A stretch of 64,000 nt of DNA from positions 1-64,000 of the IMG/VR virus record IMGVR_UViG_3300021963_000115. The stretch is one strand, 5' to 3'. The notes beneath the pieces are model-generated. The model was not told the DNA's origin. It searched no databases and saw only the letters and a list, made by a program, of their open reading frames with translations. Made by a program: the position numbers and the translations under genes. This DNA comes from a virus. This document shows positions 61,071-64,000 of the stretch, in pieces (position 1 is the first letter of the stretch; every line of letters starts with the position of its first letter).

Positions 61071-62618
61071 TTATCTCAGTAGTTCCCCGTATAACTGGAT
61101 AATTTTGTGGTGTATATCAACCTTGCTGTTGAGCATGGTGTACATACGTCTCTCGACTCCACTACCTTGCAAATGCACCACGGTCGTAGGGTTCTTCTGC
61201 CCTGCTCTATGCACCCGTGCGTTACATTGCAAATACGTTTCCACGGACATGACTGGACTCCAATACACAATTGTGTTTGCGGCATGGAGCGTGACACCGT
61301 GTGATGCGGCTTGCGGTTGGATGACCAACACTTGCAAATCGTTTTTAGTTTGGAAGCGTTCAAAGATTTCTGAACGCTTTGCGGCAGGGACAGCACCGTT
61401 AATGATTGCGGTTGCGTACCCATGCTTCTTTAAATCTTCAGCAACAAGTTCAATAGCGTGTCGATAGGGGACAAACACCAGAACTTTGTGACTTGACTCC
61501 TCTACAACTTCTCGTAGGACAGCTAACCGATTGCTTGCATCAAAGTGAATCACCTCGCCTGTATCGGAATACACCGCGCCACCTGATAGTTGTAGTAGCT
61601 TATTCAGATTAGCCGCGGCATTAACTGTTGTGATCTCCTCACCAGCGGCTTGTACGATCAACTGTTTACGTAGCAACTCGTAGTACTTTGTTTGTTGTGC
61701 AGTAAGCGGGACGTCTCGCGTAACATAAGTCATCTCAGGCAGATCAAGGCATTGCTCTTTCGTAAATCGTATCGCGGGTTGCAAGGCTTTATGCACCACG
61801 TTATCCGCATCGGGTTTTGGCACCCACTTAAACTGCGTGACCTTGTTCATAACTTGATCTCTAAACCCACCAAAGAACCTTGGCACTCCATCGGGGTTTA
61901 CAAGTTTGGCGATGCCGTATGCGTCTGTCGGTGATTGGGACGCAGGTGTGCCTGTGAGCATCCACAACCATGTGTCCGGTGTCATTAGTTTACTCAACAC
62001 CTTCCAACGTCTTGTCTGTGGATTTTTATACGCGTTAGCCTCGTCAATCACGATAAGATCAAAACCACCCCGTGCAATGGCATCCGCTACGATTTCTACA
62101 CCATCGTAATTGATCACTACAAATTCAGCGTCACCACCAATGATCTCCTTGCGCTTCTCAGGCTTGCCGTAAGCAACATCCACCTTACGGTGCATGGCAA
62201 ACTTAAACAAATCATTGCGCCATGCCGAGTCCATGATGGACAAGGGGCAAATTACAAGCACACGCTTGATGCGTTTAAGCGTCATCAGATAGTCTGCCGC
62301 CCAAATGACTGACGCAGTTTTTCCTGTGCCTTGTTCATTGAAACAAAACGCACGTCTGTGTAGCGTTAAGAACGAGGAAGTTTCTCGTTGGTGGTCGAAC
62401 GGTTTAAACAATCCTGGCCACTTGTACGTAGCGTTTATCGGTGAAGGTATTGGTATGCGTAAGTTCTTCAGAACAATCGCTTCCTCAAGTCCCCAATTCA
62501 CCAAAACTTCTGCGTGGCTGTTGTACTCAGTTATTACTTTACTCTTTGGGATCACAGTTGTGATGCGATCCGGATTGCGTACCTTGAGCAATACTGCTCT
62601 GTTATCTATGATCTCCAT
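61071..62618 (-). CDS. SNF2/superfamily 2 helicase
   Basis: 515 residues from the ATG at 62618 (TTGGAG five bases upstream); a TTG at 62699 is less likely. Walker A NEQGTGKT (about 94-101), motif II DEAN (192-195, N in place of the usual H), LTGTPASQSP as motif III and QCNARVHRAGQK as motif VI. This is the phage SNF2-like ATPase type that often works in replication or recombination. Confidence 0.88.
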   Translation of the reverse strand: MEIIDNRAVLLKVRNPDRITTVIPKSKVITEYNSHAEVLVNWGLEEAIVLKNLRIPIPSPINATYKWPGLFKPFDHQRETSSFLTLHRRAFCFNEQGTGKTASVIWAADYLMTLKRIKRVLVICPLSIMDSAWRNDLFKFAMHRKVDVAYGKPEKRKEIIGGDAEFVVINYDGVEIVADAIARGGFDLIVIDEANAYKNPQTRRWKVLSKLMTPDTWLWMLTGTPASQSPTDAYGIAKLVNPDGVPRFFGGFRDQVMNKVTQFKWVPKPDADNVVHKALQPAIRFTKEQCLDLPEMTYVTRDVPLTAQQTKYYELLRKQLIVQAAGEEITTVNAAANLNKLLQLSGGAVYSDTGEVIHFDASNRLAVLREVVEESSHKVLVFVPYRHAIELVAEDLKKHGYATAIINGAVPAAKRSEIFERFQTKNDLQVLVIQPQAASHGVTLHAANTIVYWSPVMSVETYLQCNARVHRAGQKNPTTVVHLQGSGVERRMYTMLNSKVDIHHKIIQLYGELLR

Positions 62619-62639
62619 GCCATCTCCAATAGCGTTGCA

Positions 62640-62660
62640 CTTCAAACACGGTGTTTGAAG
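62640..62660. promoter_or_regulatory. Perfect 10-bp-arm dyad upstream of the helicase
   Basis: CTTCAAACAC and GTGTTTGAAG flank a single central G, 22 bp upstream of the helicase ATG. A smaller dyad, TCAGTT-CCC-AACTGA, lies at 62689-62703. They could be operators or RNA hairpins that control helicase translation. Confidence 0.6.
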
Positions 62661-62822
62661 GAAAATCCCCGTCTTTCCGAGGTGTCCGTCAGTTCCCAAC
62701 TGAAAGGAGCGCTGTGCTGACTGGTGTAGTTATTCCATGAAAAAGGAAAAAATTCCTCGGTCTCGCTATCACTTACACCTTACTTCGCTAGACCCAATTT
62801 TAGTAATTCACCAAGGGGCAAC

Positions 62823-63083
62823 TTACATCATCGACTTGTCAGACTTACGCCTGAACGAGCGATTCTTTGAGGGGGCTTGCAACTTATAACCGTCTGCATT
62901 ACTACCACCCTTTGATAAGGCTTTGACGTGGGCAACATCTTTACCCGTACGGTCAACGCCTTTCTTGTCTAATGCTCTCCTAGCACGTTGTCGCTCCATG
63001 CGAGCTTCATGCGCACCGGGTCGCTTCTTCTCTAATTCCCATTCGTGTTTAGCGTCACGATCCGCTTTATTTTTGTACGGCAT
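62823..63083 (-). CDS. Small HNH-like protein
   Basis: 86 residues, very basic. DVAHVKALSKGGSNADGYKL then APSKNRSFRRK has the H...GG...N...N..R layout of small HNH endonucleases, though the first His of the motif is less clear. GGAAGGAACGG upstream. Possible nicking or packaging nuclease. Confidence 0.65.
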   Translation of the reverse strand: MPYKNKADRDAKHEWELEKKRPGAHEARMERQRARRALDKKGVDRTGKDVAHVKALSKGGSNADGYKLQAPSKNRSFRRKSDKSMM

Positions 63084-63770
63084 TTATCCGTTCCTTCCAT
63101 TGTGTGAACAATCTAGCACAGGACACCATCCCTTGCAAGTGAAATTTTGTTTAGGGTTAAACACTCCAGTTTCGTACGCAGTTTCACGCGAAACCAATGA
63201 ACCGTCCAACTCCGAAAAGACATTGAGGCCCGTAGATGCGTGGTACTCAGACCGTACAAAATCTTTACATACAACAAACAACAGACCAGCCTTTACGCGT
63301 TCTATTTCAGGGAAATGCAGGAACACGCAGGCAGACATGAGTGCCAACTGTTTGGGGTCAGCGTACTTACTGCTCTTGCCCGTCTTGTAGTCAATAACAC
63401 GGGCTTCTTTCTTTTCATGGTCGATGATGAGCAAGTCTGCAACACCCCGATACCAAACTTCTTTGTCAAAGAATCCGCAAGGGGCAAGGCGTCCATCGAC
63501 CTTCTTGATGCCCATCTTGTGTTCGCACAGCTTCTCGCCTTTGATGTTTGCCAACTTGTCCAACATGGACTGCATGTAGCCGTACTTGGCAGGAATCGGT
63601 GTACCGTCTTTGATGTAGTCCTCAGCCGCTTGGTGGACTGCCGTACCGTACAGCATGGCTTCGCTCTCGGGTTCTTTAATGTCCTTGACCACTCGCAAGT
63701 GGTAATACTTCTTAGGACACTGATCGAACAGCGTGATACTTGAGTAACTCCATGCAGGCACTTTGACCAT
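63084..63770 (-). CDS. PD-(D/E)XK nuclease, Cas4/RecB-like
   Basis: 228 residues from the ATG at 63770, overlapping the polymerase stop by one base. Motifs: GTAVHQAAEDYI (His of the nuclease fold), WYRGVADLLIIDH (GxxD) and ARVIDYKTGKSSK (D-x-K). A cysteine in FDQCPKKYY (about residue 18) and three in the C-terminal CKGWCPVLDC make the four-Cys set of the Fe-S RecB/Cas4 nucleases. Probably an exonuclease used in recombination or replication. Confidence 0.82.
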   Translation of the reverse strand: MVKVPAWSYSSITLFDQCPKKYYHLRVVKDIKEPESEAMLYGTAVHQAAEDYIKDGTPIPAKYGYMQSMLDKLANIKGEKLCEHKMGIKKVDGRLAPCGFFDKEVWYRGVADLLIIDHEKKEARVIDYKTGKSSKYADPKQLALMSACVFLHFPEIERVKAGLLFVVCKDFVRSEYHASTGLNVFSELDGSLVSRETAYETGVFNPKQNFTCKGWCPVLDCSHNGRNG

Positions 63771-64000
63771 TAACAATCTCCGTATGAGGCTCCGAACCCT
63801 GATTCACAATTCAGCGGGATACCTTCTGCCCACTCCGGTACGAATCGCATACATTCTTCGACGTATGCAACAGCTTCAGCGGCTTGCTCGATTGGAGCTA
63901 CACACGCCACAGCATCGTGTACAGTGAGTACAACACGGTATCTCTTCGCAATCTTCAGCATCTGCTCACCAATGATGCAACGTGCCAAGCCCTGACAAAT
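63770..64000 (-). CDS. DNA polymerase family A, C-terminal fragment
   Basis: The frame is open through the right edge of the window; 76 C-terminal residues are visible. ICQGLARCIIGEQM and then VVLTVHDAVACVAP are the O-helix-end and motif C (HDE-like, here HDA) of pol I-type polymerases. The rest of the gene lies beyond 64000. The Glu of the usual HDE is Ala here, which may be a real variation. Confidence 0.85.
   Translation of the reverse strand: MCQGLARCIIGEQMLKIAKRYRVVLTVHDAVACVAPIEQAAEAVAYVEECMRFVPEWAEGIPLNCESGFGASYGDC

Noticed and set aside
62737-62886. Plus-strand 49-aa frame (MKKEKIPRSRYHLHLTSLDP...)
   Set aside because: Reads fairly protein-like but lies antisense to the HNH gene end, without ribosome site or promoter; too weak to annotate.
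1-64000. tRNA, rRNA, insertion sequences and integrase
   Set aside because: None recognised by eye on either strand; a tRNA scan could still find a divergent tRNA.

Overview
The window looks like about 64 kb of a tailed double-stranded DNA phage of a Gram-negative bacterium. It has a P22-like short-tail (podovirus) structural plan, with terminase, portal, a gp4-like adaptor, a gp10-like tail hub and very large internal/ejection proteins, and no tape measure, sheath or baseplate genes were recognised. The embedded Rz/Rz1 spanin pair implies an outer membrane. The many hypothetical genes and the style of the virion proteins resemble phages from aquatic metagenomes, but the host cannot be named from the sequence. 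No integrase, tRNA, rRNA, insertion sequence or CRISPR array was seen. Both ends of the window cut through the genome: the right edge truncates a family A DNA polymerase, and the left edge begins in a lysis cassette.

Layout. (1) 1-1506, plus strand: lysis cassette A (membrane protein/holin candidate, Rz with Rz1 embedded, GH19 endolysin). (2) 1503-11839, minus strand: about 27 early-type genes, mostly short, many joined by ATGA overlaps. Inside this block are four larger genes, including a MoxR-like AAA+ ATPase, a VWA/HExxH protein and a helical partner (5074-9431). (3) 11840-13362: a long non-coding control region with a perfect-consensus leftward sigma70 promoter, three spaced direct repeats and an AT-rich inverted repeat. 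(4) 13363-13869: a single leftward gene with its own terminator. (5) 14322-22896: packaging and head genes (TerS, TerL, portal, GroES-like protein, scaffold, capsid). (6) 23053-33301: decoration and structural proteins, many small basic proteins, an endonuclease VII and head-tail adaptors. (7) 33314-39528: a run of tail-fibre/adhesin genes. (8) 39556-41799: a second lysis cassette B (membrane proteins, 3TM holin, GH24 lysozyme). (9) 41808-55799: tail hub, C1q-like fibre and the ejection proteins, ending in a 2021-residue protein with an HExxH motif. (10) 55803-64000, minus strand: replication and recombination genes (primase-helicase, HTH regulator, SSB candidate, excisionase-like HTH, SNF2 helicase, HNH, Cas4/RecB-like nuclease, DNA polymerase A).

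The most striking signal is a 17-bp palindrome, TTTCGTACNGTACGAAA. I count 15 copies, all between 5.5 and 14.0 kb and none in the structural or replication arms. Copies sit 33-72 bp upstream of each of the large accessory genes and cluster around the control region. They look like operators of one dimeric DNA-binding protein, forming a regulon around the AAA+/VWA module. That regulated module is the best candidate here for an undescribed system.

Putative division of labour: the leftward early genes modify the host and regulate, the right arm replicates DNA, the plus-strand arm builds and fills the virion, and two separate lysis cassettes release it.
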